64,000 nucleotides of DNA from Sinotaia quadrata (GCA_028829895.1 CM054181.1:27595357-27659356), one strand, 5' to 3'. Numbered from the stretch's first letter, positions 23,139 through 35,311 are shown. Made by a program: numbers and translations. The notes: generated from the sequence alone by a model not told the origin.

Positions 23139-23853
23139 TGTGGTGCAAACGCCACCTAGCTAATGGTTACGATTATAATTATTATTCATTAGTTAATCAT
23201 CCATAACTAATTACAAGTGATGAGAATCTTGATTTATGTTATTAATAATTCTCCAGCAGACACTACTCGTCTATCTCACTTGGCGGATATACAGGTGCTT
23301 TAAATGCTTTTCTCTTCCACAACATTAAAGACAAACACTTACCATCACACAATATTTCCGTAGGTGGAAAACTTCTTACTAAAGGAGAAGATAAGTCCAT
23401 CTTTTAATTTATATTTAGCGAGTCCCCATCCACCCACTTTTTCTCCAGCATAAGGTAATTATTATGCGTAAGAAGGTCAATAAATATATTAAATCAACAA
23501 TCAAACATACATGTCACAAAAACCGGACTTCTGGCCACACCAAATTCAAAGTGATTAGACAATAGAATTCTCTACAACAGGTAATCTTTTGATCTCAGCC
23601 CATTGGCTGGTCTCATTCCTATAAACCTTAACCATTTGATAAAAAAAAAATAATAACTACTCATCCAGTTGGAACTGGTTTGGATAGCATTAGCATTTTT
23701 CTAGCATGTTCTGAACTCAAATTGTTTACTTCAACTCTGACACTTACAAAATACCATCATAAGGAGTGCCCAATATCGGGTCACTTCGATAATTTAACAA
23801 TTTATGCAACAATTAAGTCTAGAAATAGGGATAGGCAAATTTACTCTGCCACA
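23139..23853 (-). mobile_element. solo LTR-like element, copy 1 (715 bp)
   Basis: It begins TGTGGTGCAAACGCCACC and ends TTTACTCTGCCACA, so both ends have the TG...CA form of retroviral-type LTRs. It is flanked by CTATC on both sides (23134-23138 and 23854-23858), a possible 5-bp target duplication, although the site lies in a TATC repeat. A second copy at 25964 matches along the whole length apart from one large gap. I assign the minus strand tentatively because, read that way, a CCAAT box and a TATA-like AAATATAAATTAAAAG precede the far end. No ORF is present. It could alternatively be another TG/CA-ended nonautonomous repeat. Confidence 0.65.
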
Positions 23854-23884
<31 letters not shown>

Positions 23885-24030
23885 CCTGTTTATCTATACC
23901 TTATATGCATCAACCTATCTTGTCTTTCTATTTATTTTCATGTTTGTCTATATTCTTCATTTCTCTATTTGTCTATCTATCTGTATTTCTGTTGATTATT
24001 TATCTATCTTTATGTCTGTCTGTTTAGCTC
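23854..24030. repeat. (TATC)n and degenerate TCTATCT tract
   Basis: Seven clean TATC units at 23854-23883, then T-rich imperfect TCTATTT sequence to about 24030. Frames over it (115 and 63 codons) are Ser/Ile/Tyr/Leu artefacts. Confidence 0.85.
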
Positions 24031-24090
24031 TCCGTCTAAAAATGCAGGTAGACAGATGGTTGATTTGATGATTAATTCATTCACTGCTTG

Positions 24091-24160
24091 ATACAAAATA
24101 ATAAGTATATGCCAATATACAAAATAATAAGTATACAAAATAATAAGTATATGCCAATTC
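24091..24160. repeat. ACAAAATAATAAGTATAtgccaat short tandem repeat
   Basis: Three copies of ACAAAATAATAAGTATA, two of them followed by TGCCAAT. The remaining 24161-25690 is AT-rich unique sequence between the two LTR-like copies. It has GGAAGG-rich sequence at about 24731-24785 and no gene. Confidence 0.85.
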
Positions 24161-25696
24161 ATATTAAACTGTACATGGAAAAAATGAGGTAAGAATTATT
24201 GTTGATGAATATGAGAAGTTTTATTTATGAACACTAATTTTTAATTCAATTTCTTTTTTTTTAAATCTAGATTATATAACTGCTGTTACGTTTGCTGGAA
24301 TTTGTGGATGATTATATTATAAAAGAAATGCTGAAGTAGTTTTTATTCTAATTTTTAATTTCTTTTTTTAACTCTGCTGATTAATATGATGGGAATTAGG
24401 ATGGCATATAGTAGTAAAAGTAATTTTCTTTTTCTCACAAAATAGTCAAATGATAGAATAACAATATCTTTTTGTTTTTTTAATTGAAATTGTCAAGTGT
24501 CAGATCAGTTGTCCCTAAGACGAAATGACATCACAAAATGTCATGACCCCTGAAGATCCGTTTTTCCCAAGTGACGTAACAATGTCGTAAAATTTATGTT
24601 GGCCTTTAGTACTAAATGTCAAGTGGTAAAAGATTTGCTAGATCAAATTTCTACATTTAAACATTTTCTATTGATTCAGTTTTACATTAAGTAAGCATAG
24701 GCAAATGTAGTTTTACAAGAGTCCGTCTCAGGAAGGAAGGCATGAAGGCTAAAGATTGAAGGAAGGCTTCAAGGTTAGAAGGACTCTACTGTGCTTGAGG
24801 CTTTGTCTTCTATATTTCAATTTCAAATCATGTTAACTAGTGTTTTCCGATTTGAAATAGCTTACAATTCCAACGTTGCAAGGTTTTGTTACCTGCCCAA
24901 AATATTTTTTTTAACCACATCATTTTGATTACAACGCAGTTAACACTGAGCGTGCAGGTTTCTTTTTCATAACATTAAACACTTTTTCTTAGCTTCAGAT
25001 TTTTGTTAAGCTGAACAACTTCAGTTTCGGCTCTAAATTTAGTCACTGAGTGATAGTTCAAGGATTAAGATCGTGTTGTCAAGACAGCATTTGCCAAGCC
25101 AAGGCACACAACTCTTAGGCAGGATTTTTATTGGTTGATTGATTTCTTTTGTCATTTGATTTTAAAATGCATATTAATTTATTCACACTGAAGTGAAATC
25201 AAATAAATAAATTGTTATTTAGCAATTAATTTTGATTCACAAACAGTTACTGACTCATTGCCCGACAACTGTTATACTTGGAAAGTTTAAATAATAACTT
25301 TAGAGATTTTAATTAGCGTTTCCTAATAATTCAGACCTCTTTTACATCTTTTCGATCAAGTCAACTTGACAGACAAGATTCTAGAGCCAGACATTTTGTG
25401 TTGACTCAGGAAATATCCAACTATCTTAATCGGTGGGGTGGGTTAAAAGTTAGAACTCCCATATGCAAATCAGATACCTTTGAACTTGCATCCTGCCAAC
25501 TTGTCATAACGAGCTTTTTGATTGATTAGCATAATATACATTTAGTTAAATGCAACATTTAATATTTCCTTTCATCAAGATGATAAATAGATATTAAACA
25601 ATATTTTTGCATTAACTAAAAATTGTAATACCAAGCTTTATACATTAATTTTTAACTAAGACTGTTCATAAGATGATCTTGTATGCGTGCGTTTAT

Positions 25697-25702
25697 ATAT
25701 AT

Positions 25703-25743
<41 letters not shown>

Positions 25744-25756
25744 TGTGTGTGTGTGT

Positions 25757-25818
<62 letters not shown>
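25697..25818. repeat. (TA)n-(TG)n compound microsatellite
   Basis: A short ATATATAT run followed by about 110 bp of TG with a few TTTG and GGTG interruptions. Confidence 0.97.
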
Positions 25819-25819
<1 letters not shown>

Positions 25820-25963
25820 AAATATTAAAGTGAAATTAATATATTACTTCTTAAAGTTATTTTTATAATCTATAAGAACTAAGGTTCTACGATAGATCTT
25901 TTTGCAGTACATTGCAGAAGTTTTGCATATTTAATGATTTAATTAATAAATGATTATTGTCTC

Positions 25964-27738
25964 TGTGACACAACGCCACCCTAGTTATTAGTTATAATTA
26001 TTATTATCATCAATCAGCCATGACTAATTTCAAGTGATGAAAATCTTAATTTATGTTATTAATGTTATTATTATCATCAATCAGCCATGACTAATTTCAA
26101 TTGATGAGAATCTTAATTTATGTCATTAAAATTCTTCAGAAGACACCACTCGTCTCTCTCACTTGGCGGATATGCGCGCACAGTAAACATTGTTTCTCTT
26201 CCACAACATTAAAGACAAACATTTAGTGCCACACAGTATCTTCTTTGGTGGAAAAATTCTTACCAAAGGAGAATATAAATCCATCTTTAATCAATATATA
26301 GTGAGCCCCCATCCACCCACTATCTCTCCAACATATGGTTATCAATATGTGTAAGAAGGTCAATAAATTTATTAAATTAACAATCAAATATACAATATAA
26401 CAAATACAATGAAAAGATCATTTGACATCAATATTTCCATGAACCACATTCGAGTAATTTCAATTTTTATGCAGTCTTATACCCTAACACATAACTCAAC
26501 AGATGAGTGTCAATATAAATCACAGGATAATTCTTGTCAGAGAACATAAACGTAGATATAGATAGATAAATGATAATGGTTTGTACATAACCTTGTCTAG
26601 ACGTTATTGCAATAGTCTTTTGCATGCTTTCATAACAATGCCACAAGTTATTGTTCACAATAGAATTGTCAGTTTTCACAAGCTATTCTAGCATATTGTA
26701 GAATGTCCATTATCTGCTGTTCTCTCAAGACTAATCTAGATAATCCTTCTCAGTATTAGTTCTCTCAAGACTAATCTAGGTGATCCTTCTCAGTATTAGT
26801 TCTCTCAAGACTAATCTAGATGATCCTTCTCAGTATTAGTTCTCTCAAGCAGAACAACAATGTAGCATTTCCAGTAACTTCCTTGTACCAGAAATTCCAT
26901 GATGTAGTCAAGCATTCTTTGCCATCATACAATTAACAGAATGCAGTGTGTCCTTACACTTACACACTGGGGTTAGAGACTTCTCGAATCTACCATGGTC
27001 ATAGCATGGTCATAGCAGTTTATAAATCAGTAAACCAGTTTTTAAAAAAGCCTGCTTCTTACCTGTAAATTGTAATCATGGAACAAACTTTAAGTTTTCC
27101 AGTTAATCATCCTTAACTCCTTTCTTTCTTACATTCAAGTCTCAACTTACAGTTTTCTGCAACAGTATTTATTAGCCCGATACACGCATACAAAAAATAA
27201 AATTAAACATAATTTTATGAACGTGTTCACTAGAAACAGTGTCAAGTGTTTAGCAGACTACATTCAAGCATCATAGTTCATAATTTGTAGAAATAATAGT
27301 CTACTAACATAATACATTTTTACATAAAACGCAAGTATAATGTATCAATAGCAAATTGCTTGAAATATTCTAGGTCCATTCTTTCTTTTTCAGTCAGTTA
27401 ACTCAGCATTAAACTAACGGCCGCCTTTCATGACCAGACTTCTTCCACACCAGATTCAAAGTGATTAGAAAATAAATTCTTTTCAATAGGTAAACTTTTA
27501 TCGCAGCCCATTGGCTGGTCTAGTTCTTGTAAATCTTAAGCATTGGATAATAAAAACTACTCATCCAGCTAAAACTGGTTTAGATTACATCAACAATTCC
27601 TAGCACATTCTCCACCTGAGTTGTTTTCTCCAAAAATGTCATCATAAGCAATAACCAAGGTCGGATACAGTTAACATTGGCAATAAAGATATTATCATTA
27701 ACTATAGAAATAGAGATAGGCAAATTTACTCCGCCACA
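25964..27738 (-). mobile_element. LTR-like element, copy 2 (1775 bp, longer form)
   Basis: Ends TGTGACACAACGCCACC and TTTACTCCGCCACA match copy 1. The flanks GTCTC (25959-25963) and GTCTG (27739-27743) agree at 4 of 5 bases, fitting an aged 5-bp target duplication. Relative to copy 1 it carries about 1 kb more sequence (roughly 26400-27425) between ACAATCAAA and the block CCAGACTTCTTCCACACCA, plus an internal tandem duplication of about 72 bp at 25995-26125. The extra segment has no coding frame beyond 70 codons. Either copy 1 lost this part or copy 2 gained a nested insertion. Confidence 0.65.
26720..26849. repeat. 40-bp minisatellite inside LTR-like copy 2
   Basis: Copies start at 26720, 26760 and 26800 with a partial at 26840. 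The unit is TTCTCTCAAGACTAATCTAG, then ATRATCCTTCTCAGTATTAG. It lies in the 1-kb segment absent from copy 1. Confidence 0.93.
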
Positions 27739-27803
27739 GTCTGTATGTATTTGTGAGTATGTGTGTACATCAGTTCATGGGAAAACTTTGGTATATGCGC
27801 GCA

Positions 27804-27808
<5 letters not shown>

Positions 27809-27880
<72 letters not shown>

Positions 27881-27896
27881 GTGTGTGTGTTTGTGT
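27809..27896. repeat. (GT)n microsatellite
   Basis: About 88 bp, nearly perfect, preceded by GCGCGCATGC. It lies just outside the end of LTR-like copy 2. Positions 27900-28255 are AT-rich unique sequence. Confidence 0.98.
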
Positions 27897-28249
27897 AAGT
27901 AATTATTATTTTATTTTAATGTATTAGGCTTGTAGACAAGCGAACAGACCGCGGTGTGTGTATGTGTTTGTTCAATAATTATTTTTATTTGTTTATTGTA
28001 CTAACAAACAAAAACATTTTCGATCAAATTCAGAAACCGAGAAATAAACAGCACTCCTATTCATTACTAGTTCTTTGATCGAGTTCACAAACAGGGAACA
28101 ATGGAGCTTGAAAAAATCATGTTTATAGCAATACAACATGCGTTCAAATACTCTACGACTAAATGAGCCTATATCAAACATTCAAGGTCCCAGAAAAATA
28201 TTAAACAATTGCATTTCCCAAAGTAAATGGACAGCATTGGTAAACTTAC

Positions 28250-28254
<5 letters not shown>

Positions 28255-28319
<65 letters not shown>

Positions 28320-28412
28320 AAATGCACACACAAACATACGCACACTCACAGACACATATTTACATACTTGCATGCACACGTGCACAAACATACGCACACA
28401 AACATATACGCA
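28255..28412. repeat. (CA)n microsatellite and CA-rich flank
   Basis: Two clean CA runs at 28261-28318 separated by one ATA, then imperfect ACACAAACATACGCACA to about 28412. Overlapping His/Thr and Val/Cys frames on both strands are artefacts. Confidence 0.96.
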
Positions 28413-28539
28413 GCTTGAAATCAATAAACTTATTTCTTTTTGTTACATCGATGAGTATCTTGATGTGTTCAGTTATTGAACCATCAGTTCTCGCTCTGTC
28501 AAATGATGACGAGAGAGGTTAACAAGAAACTTTAATAAC

Positions 28540-28685
28540 GTTTCACACTAATGACAGTTTCTAATCGCATTACAATCGATTTGAAAGGAGATTGTGGGCT
28601 GGGGACATAAAACGGCATGGCTAAGATTCGAACTGCGATCATCCACTTGCGAGGCTAGCACCTCGCGACTACTCAGCTCACAACT
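28540..28685 (-). mobile_element. tRNA-derived SINE head (minus strand)
   Basis: Read on the minus strand, AGCTGAGTAGTCGCGAGG (28681 to 28664) resembles a pol III A box. It is followed 44 nt after its start by GCAGTTCGAATCTTAG (28637 to 28622), resembling a B box (GGTTCGANTCC). This is the spacing found in tRNA genes. The acceptor stem does not close well and the sequence continues into non-tRNA DNA (GCCGTTTTATGTCCCC), so a SINE or tRNA relic fits better than a functional tRNA. The far end of the body is not defined. Confidence 0.6.
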
Positions 28686-28689
28686 GACA

Positions 28690-30850
28690 AAAGACTTAAC
28701 ATAAAAAGAAATAATAAAATAATTAATTAAATAATAAAACCAAGAGAACAAACAAAATCTACCATGGATAAAAAGGCGCCCAACACAGGAACAGCGCGAC
28801 TCTGAGGCTCGTCCACGATTTATGCCCCTTGCAACGCAGAAGGTGACAAATTGTCCTTTCGTCAGCTCTTCCTTTCTTTCCGCTTCACCTCGCACCACCC
28901 CAGTTTAATAATGAAAACAAATACCTTCTCTGTGCAGGGGAGAGAACTCTGATAAATAGCGGGGAATTTATTCCATCTACACCAGGAATGAAAGTCGCGT
29001 GAGAGTCAATGCTTTTCATTAAGAACTTGATTTTAGTGAGTCCCTTTCTCCCCACCCACCCGCTTCCATCGCCACTTCCCAAACCGTTCCAAAATTTCTT
29101 TTATTCAAAATTGTTATCATATATAATAACTATTTTGTGTATGATATTTTTCTTTCTCTCTCTCTCGCTCACTCTTAGTTCTGTTTCAGTCTCTGTTGGT
29201 TTATTTTTTATTTTTTTTATTTTAGTTAAGAGTTGTCTACCCTTTTGCGGAGGGACGACAGTGTAATTCACAATTTAAACGGGTAGATACGATCGTGAGC
29301 GGCAACTCGAGACGAGATAAAAGACGATCACTAAACCTAGCGCTCGGCGCTCTGTCGTCTGCACATTCATACTGGCTGACAGTATAGATCGGTCTGATAG
29401 ACACTAGCGTCCATGATACTCTCGACAGCCTTGATACCCTCTACATCTATCAAGTTGCGGGTGGTCGCTCGAGCCATCAGTTTGACGTGTAGAATTTGCC
29501 TCTAAAAGCTGGCAAAGGTCTTCAATTATCTTTATTCTATTTTGTTTATTTATTTATTTTAGAGGGCAAGACCGGGCCACTGACTGCGAAGTGTCGAACA
29601 TTGTGTATATTTCTGTGATTTTGTTTCGGTTTTCGAGAATTTATTATAATTTATATTTTTATTTGGATTATTTTTTATTTTTTTTGGGAGGGGGGGGGGG
29701 TATTTTAAGCGTTAGAATCTTTAATCGTAGTCCACGAGTAATAAATGTACACAAGTTACATGTAAGCAAAGATACATATGTACACGTATATACATAATGA
29801 TGATGTTAAAATAAAACAAGAGAATATTTTATTGATCCGGACTTCGCCGATAGAATAGAAGATTGATCTCGTCTGTTACTGTTTTTTTTAAAAAAATAAT
29901 AATTCACTGATTATGGCAACGCCGATACACCCACAACAAAAATGTAACCACTCTGTGTGTAAATTGGCAGAACTGAACAAAAATGTGTCCGTTTGGGGTT
30001 AAAAGATATTTGAAGAGTACATAGGACTGCAATCGTACTGTTTTGTATCTTGAAAAAACAATTCAGTAAGAAGTGAAATTTGGCTTCAAACAAACCCTGC
30101 ATCAAAAACTAGCCGTTATTAAGACGCATAACTTATCAGGGTTTTATCTTTTTACTAAATAAAATTATTTAATGGAACTTTTCTCTCAGTGTCTTTAATT
30201 AAAATGCTGCAAAGGCAGGGATGAAATGTTTAAGTGCAAGGGAGACTTAACAACAATCAACTATCATAAGTTTTATTCTCCCCCCTCCCTGAGAAAATGA
30301 CAACTAAACAACAGCAGCAATAAATTAAAACAACGTCTTTTCTTAATTTTCTCTTAGTCTCAGCATGCTACAATTTATGTTTTAAAACTATCCAGTAATA
30401 TAATGTTTCTCCTGACTTAGCAAATTCTGCTAGTAGATCATTTAAATTTATTTTAAGCTGTTTGAAATGAATTTTCCACTCGATATAGATATATACTATG
30501 CAAAAAGTAGAAAGATTTCACTTTTTAAAAAATAGTCATATTTCAGTATGGAAAAATTGTTTTATTTAGTTTATTTAGAAAGAAAACTATTTTTAAATTT
30601 AAAATAAGAATCAAAGACTATTACACATGTTTGAAATAATATTAAATAAGGAGTTACTTTTCTTCAAACGTACCTTATTTCATCAATTATAGTAAAAACA
30701 GAAAATATAACTTCTTAACCTACAGCCATTGATATAATTAAAAAATCAAAGTAATAACTCGCTTTTAATCACTAAGTTAAGGGGAAATTAATTTACGGCC
30801 ACTGAAATTCTGGTAGATAAATCTCGAACTGGAAACCACGGGAGAGTGAC
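28690..30850. other. unique sequence without a recognisable gene
   Basis: AT-rich overall, with a CpG-richer stretch at 29275-29500, a T-rich/CTCT stretch at 29100-29225 and a 12-G run at about 29690-29701. The small frames present (64-116 codons) have no recognisable domain; the 116-codon one (28548-28898, minus) runs through the SINE head. Confidence 0.5.
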
Positions 30851-30934
30851 TACTTTGTTGTATTCTCAAAGTATAGCAATCAAATTTCGGGGTACTTTGT
30901 TGTATTCTCAAAGTATAGCAATCAAATTTCGGGG
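30851..30934. repeat. 42-bp exact tandem duplication
   Basis: Copies at 30851 and 30893 are identical by eye: TACTTTGTTGTATTCTCAAA, then GTATAGCAATCAAATTTCGGGG. Confidence 0.95.
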
Positions 30935-30974
30935 TACGAGGATTTGTTCACCCGTATTTAGAAAGCGATCATTG

Positions 30975-31375
30975 CTCACAAAACTTTGTACCTTGACTTT
31001 AAAGTGCATATTATTTATAATGCCAAAAATTTATCAGACAAAGCATTGACTTTCAAGTGCATATTATTTATAATGCCAGAAATTAACTGAGAACATCAAA
31101 AAGATGAAAGGTTTTCACGCAATACCTGTGGAGCAAAGAAGTTATCGAAACAACAACAACATTTAAACTGCATATTATTTACTAAATCCAGAAATTTATC
31201 ATTAAAATGCATTGACTTTAAACTGCATATCATTTACTAAATCCAGAAATTTATCAGACAATGCATTGACTTTAAAGTGCATATTATTTAATAAATCCAG
31301 AAATTTATCAGAAAAATGCATTGACTTCGAAGTGCATACTATTAACAAATGTCAGAAATTAATCAGAAAAATTCG
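30975..31375. repeat. about 55-bp degenerate minisatellite
   Basis: Core: GCATTGACTTTAAAGTGCAT, then ATTATTTAMTAAATCCAGAA and ATTTATCAGA. About six copies with one unrelated interruption at about 31085-31160. Positions 31376-32185 are AT-rich unique sequence with no gene seen. Confidence 0.88.
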
Positions 31376-32186
31376 CTATCATTTTTTCTTATGTTCAGTT
31401 TGAGGGAAGCCATTCCCGCTAAAGAAAAAAAAGTTATAATTTATGGGATAATGTTGGTTCAGGATTCCTCTATCAAGAAACCTCATTAACCAAATATTTG
31501 TGTCTCAAAGGTAACTCAACCACTCTCTAAATTGAAATATTTGATTTACAATTTGCATTAGAATATCAATATTAAAATAAATGTAATGGTCTATGATGGA
31601 ATTTTAAATGTTCCATCCTCAGTATTAACTGAATATTCATGTTGCATAAAAACAACAAACAACTCAGATTAAAATAACAATATAATTTTAATATGTCAGG
31701 GACATACCAACACTAGGCCATCCAAAATTTTACTTTCAATATAAATGCAAACTTCCATTAAAATATCAACAACTACAAGCATGCAAAGTTTCCAAATAAA
31801 AGATTAATGAAAAATGACAGTAGCTCATCCTATGCAAATAATCCAATCCAAACATAAATCAATTAAATAACCCTGTTGGAGTGACACAACAAGGTCACAC
31901 TATCAATAGACTATCAGTTACAAGAATTGATAACATCTGAACATTGTACACCACCACTGGACACAAGTCAGAACATTAATAAAGTTTGCTAATATAATCA
32001 CAATGGGCTATTCCTGTGTTCACAATTTTAAACTTTCTTATCCTGTAAAAGAAAATTCATTAATACAAGTGTTTATTCCCATTCTCTCCGCTAATTGATA
32101 AACTTTACATATATCTTTTTTAGGTTTCTTGCTTCACACTCAGTCAAAGAAAATGTAATCTTTCTTTTCCTCTTACCTTTTTACCA

Positions 32187-32293
32187 ATCAAAGTATTTTG
32201 ACTATTTATACTGTTATCAATCAAAGTATTTTGACTATTTATTCAATTAACTGTTATCAATCAAAGTAGTTTGATTATTTATTCAATTAACTG
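32187..32293. repeat. short tandem repeat, 3 copies (TATCAATCAAAGTATTTTGA)
   Basis: Three CAATCAAAGTAKTTTGAYTA units; the last two also carry TTTATTCAATTAACTGTTA. Positions 32294-32790 are unique; no gene. Confidence 0.9.
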
Positions 32294-32795
32294 TTAGGTA
32301 GTTCTACACTTCAGCTATGAAAGGCTCTGTTGGGATAGTGGTCTATTTTGGTTAGCCATGCTTATTTATTCCTTATGTTATCTGGACATCATTTATTCTG
32401 CATATATATATCACATGGTTTTTCTGACCTGTTTTGCTTGCCTGGTGCCACCTAGTCTAATATTCATCATGGTCTAGTGAACTGTCCATCAATGCACAAG
32501 TATTTATTGCTAAATGGTGAGGTTTTCCTGATATGGCTGGTAGGGCTTAGACTGACCAATGCATATTGGTCATATGAGATATCCCCTACGCTTTTGTTCT
32601 CACTATTTTTGTTTAGCTAAGTGCCAAAATTAAATACTGTGCATACTTGTCCAAGAAAATACTTAAACACATACAAAACCAAAAGATAATACAATGAAAT
32701 AAAATAAATGTACATGCAAAGTGACACTGTATAATAAATGTATTTACAAAAGAGAAACTCAGAAATAAAATTATTCTTAAAGTTCAACTTGGATA

Positions 32796-33050
32796 GACAT
32801 TGACACTGAAAAGTGCTCTCCTTGGTGATATTAGCTGAAGCACTTCTATCCTTGTTGACATTAGCTGAAAAATGCTTTCTTTTGTGAATTGACACTGAAA
32901 AAGTGCTATCCTTGTTGACATTAGCTGAAGAATTGCTACCTTGCTGACATTGACAAAGAAAAGATGTGCTATTTTGATGACGTTGACATTGAAGATGTCT
33001 GACATTGACACTGAAGAAATGCTATATTGCTGGCATTGATGAGCCTTGAG
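32796..33050. repeat. degenerate 33-36 bp minisatellite
   Basis: Recurring elements are CTTGTTGACATTAGCTGAAG, AATTGACACTGAAAAAGTGC and related CATTGACAYTGAAG blocks, about eight units. The 106-codon minus-strand frame 32784-33104 crosses it and is not supported as a gene. Positions 33051-33380 are unique. Confidence 0.8.
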
Positions 33051-33379
33051 AACCGCCTTGAAGATGGCCATGGTCTCTATGTATCTCAACTCAAAAGGCA
33101 GCACATTGCAGGTGGATGAGCCCTAGTACGCACATGAACGTTGTTTGTATGACTAATGATTTGCATTCTGAATGTTAAAAATGCATGTGTCTGATGATAA
33201 GCACAAGCTTCTTGCTAGAATGACCACTTGTGAGATGAGACAGGTCACTAAGAGCTGGGACTGGACAGCAAAGCGTAATAAAGAGAAGGTAACTTTTGTG
33301 GCATTCTGCTGTGAGCATCTAACCAATGAGGACTGTGAAGAAACAAAGTAAAATGTTTGGTCCCCTTGGTCTTTTATTA

Positions 33380-33990
33380 CTTTGCCTTACGCCATTGATA
33401 TTTATTATGTGCCACTGACGTTTACCTTTTGCCATTGACATTTATTATGTGCCACTGACTTTTACCTTTTGCCATTGACATTTATTATGTGCCACTGACG
33501 TTTGCCTTTTGCCATTGACATTTATTATGTGCCACTAATTTTTACCTTTTGCCACTGACATTTATTATGTGTCATTAATGCTTGTCTTTTGCCATTGACA
33601 TTTACTATGTGCCATTGACATTTATTATGTGCCGTGGACGTTTACCGTTTGCCACTGACTTTTACTATGTGTCATTGATGCTTGTCTTTTGCCACTGATA
33701 TTTACTATGTGTCATTGACATTTATTATGTGCCATTGACGCTTGCTTACCTTTTGCCATTGATATTTATCTGACAGTATTATTTTCTAAATGCAATATTT
33801 GCCATGCTGTTAGCATTTGTCAAGTGCTATTGACAGATGCGGTGCAGCATTGGCATTTGTAATTATTCACAATTGTTTTGACATGTGCAATGTACCTTTG
33901 ACAATATTCCTGTCGTGTTCTCTTTTTATTTGCTTTGACAGTTGCCCTGTACTATTACCTTTGCATGTATCATTGACATTTGTCATCCAT
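33380..33990. repeat. 20-bp minisatellite organised as 40-bp dimers
   Basis: Half-unit 1 is TGCCATTGACATTTATTATG and half-unit 2 is TGCCACTGACGTTTACCTTT. They alternate regularly from about 33390 to 33560, less regularly to 33770, and decay into ATTGACATTTGTC-like copies to 33990. This is a clear two-step array: a 20-mer amplified first, then dimers. Confidence 0.92.
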
Positions 33991-34034
33991 TATTGTTATT
34001 TGTCTTCTGTTTACTGACTCGCAGGGAGTCGTAG

Positions 34035-35040
34035 TATGTTATTCAATGTTCTTAGGGTTATAGCAGTCGTAGTCAGTTTTCAAGGAATCTAAGAGCTATA
34101 TTTATAATATTCATTGTTCACAAATGTGTAGAGATCCACATTCATTCTATTCAGTGTTCAAAGAAGTGTAGAGAGCTCTAACTGTTCTATTCAGTGTTCA
34201 AAGTATCGTAGAGTTATAGTTGTTCTATTCAGTGTTCCTATAATTGAAATGTAGAAAGCTCTAACTTGTTCTATTCAGTGTTCAGAAAGAACCTTACAGA
34301 GCTATATTTGTTTAATTCAGTGTTCAGACAGAATCTTAGAGAGCTATAAATATTTGTTTTAGTCAAAGAGAATCTTATGAACTATATTTGTTTTAGTCAA
34401 AGAGAATCTTATGAACTATATTTGTTTTAGTCAAAGAGAATCTTATGAACTATATTTGTTTTAGTCAAAGAGAATCTTATGAACTATATTTGTTTTATTC
34501 AATATTCAAAGAAAATCTTAGAGAGCTATATTTGTTTGAGTAAGTGTTGAAAGTGAATTTTAGAGAGTTATATTTGATCCAGTGTTCAGAAAAAATAGAG
34601 AGTTATGTTTGTTTCATTTAGTGTTCAGAGAAAATATAGAGCTACATTTGTTTTTTTCAGCGTTCAAAGAGAATTTTAGAGAGCTATATATGTTGGTTCA
34701 GTGTTCAAAGAAAATCTTTGAGAATTATATTTGTTTTTTCAGTGTGGAAAAAATTCTGTATAAAGCTATTGTTATGTTATTCGGTTGTCAAAAATTTTAT
34801 GTTATACTTGTGGGTTTTTAAAATTGTTGAAATTAATCAGTGTTCAAAGAGATTTCTAGCTGTTGTAGACTGCTTCTAGAAATTAGAGTTGTTTTATTCA
34901 ATATTAAAAAATATTTCTAGCTGTTGTAGTCTGTTTCTAGATATCAGATTTGTTTTATTCAATATTCAAAGAGATTTCTAGCTGTTTGTAGTCTGAAATT
35001 AGAACTGTTTTATTCACTGTTCATATTCATTTATTGCTAT
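34035..35040. repeat. degenerate 34-40 bp minisatellite, about 25 copies
   Basis: Core: TTCAGTGTTCAAAGAGAATC, then TTAGAGAGCTATATTTGTTT. Four copies at 34362-34497 are identical (34 bp, GTCAAAGAGAATCTTATGAA). At 34850-35010 there are three longer copies (about 68 bp) with TTTCTAGCTGTTGTAGTCTG. Weak similarity continues to about 35200 and resumes briefly after 35310. Confidence 0.9.
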
Positions 35041-35062
35041 TTTATTTAGTGATTTAGAGATT

Positions 35063-35074
35063 GGGGGGGGGGGG
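35063..35074. repeat. 12-G homopolymer
   Basis: Uninterrupted plus-strand G-run in AT-rich DNA. Confidence 0.9.
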
Positions 35075-35233
35075 TATTCGAAGAAATAGAGACTTGCTTA
35101 GTACACATATAGATTTAGAGGGTATTGTTAATTTAGTGATCATAGAGATTAAAGGTGTTTTATTCAGTGTTTATAAACATTTAAAGATTTTCTTCTGTAT
35201 TTAAAGATACATGTATTTCGATGGCTTTTTGTT

Positions 35234-35240
35234 TGTGTGT

Positions 35241-35311
<71 letters not shown>
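35234..35311. repeat. (GT)n microsatellite
   Basis: About 78 bp of GT with two ATGT interruptions. It lies inside the decaying end of the preceding minisatellite. Confidence 0.98.

Noticed and set aside
23139..27738. A single full-length LTR retrotransposon with two direct LTRs and a 2.1-kb interior
   Set aside because: Each copy has its own flanking 5-bp match, the outer flanks do not match each other, and the interior has no gag-pol frame.
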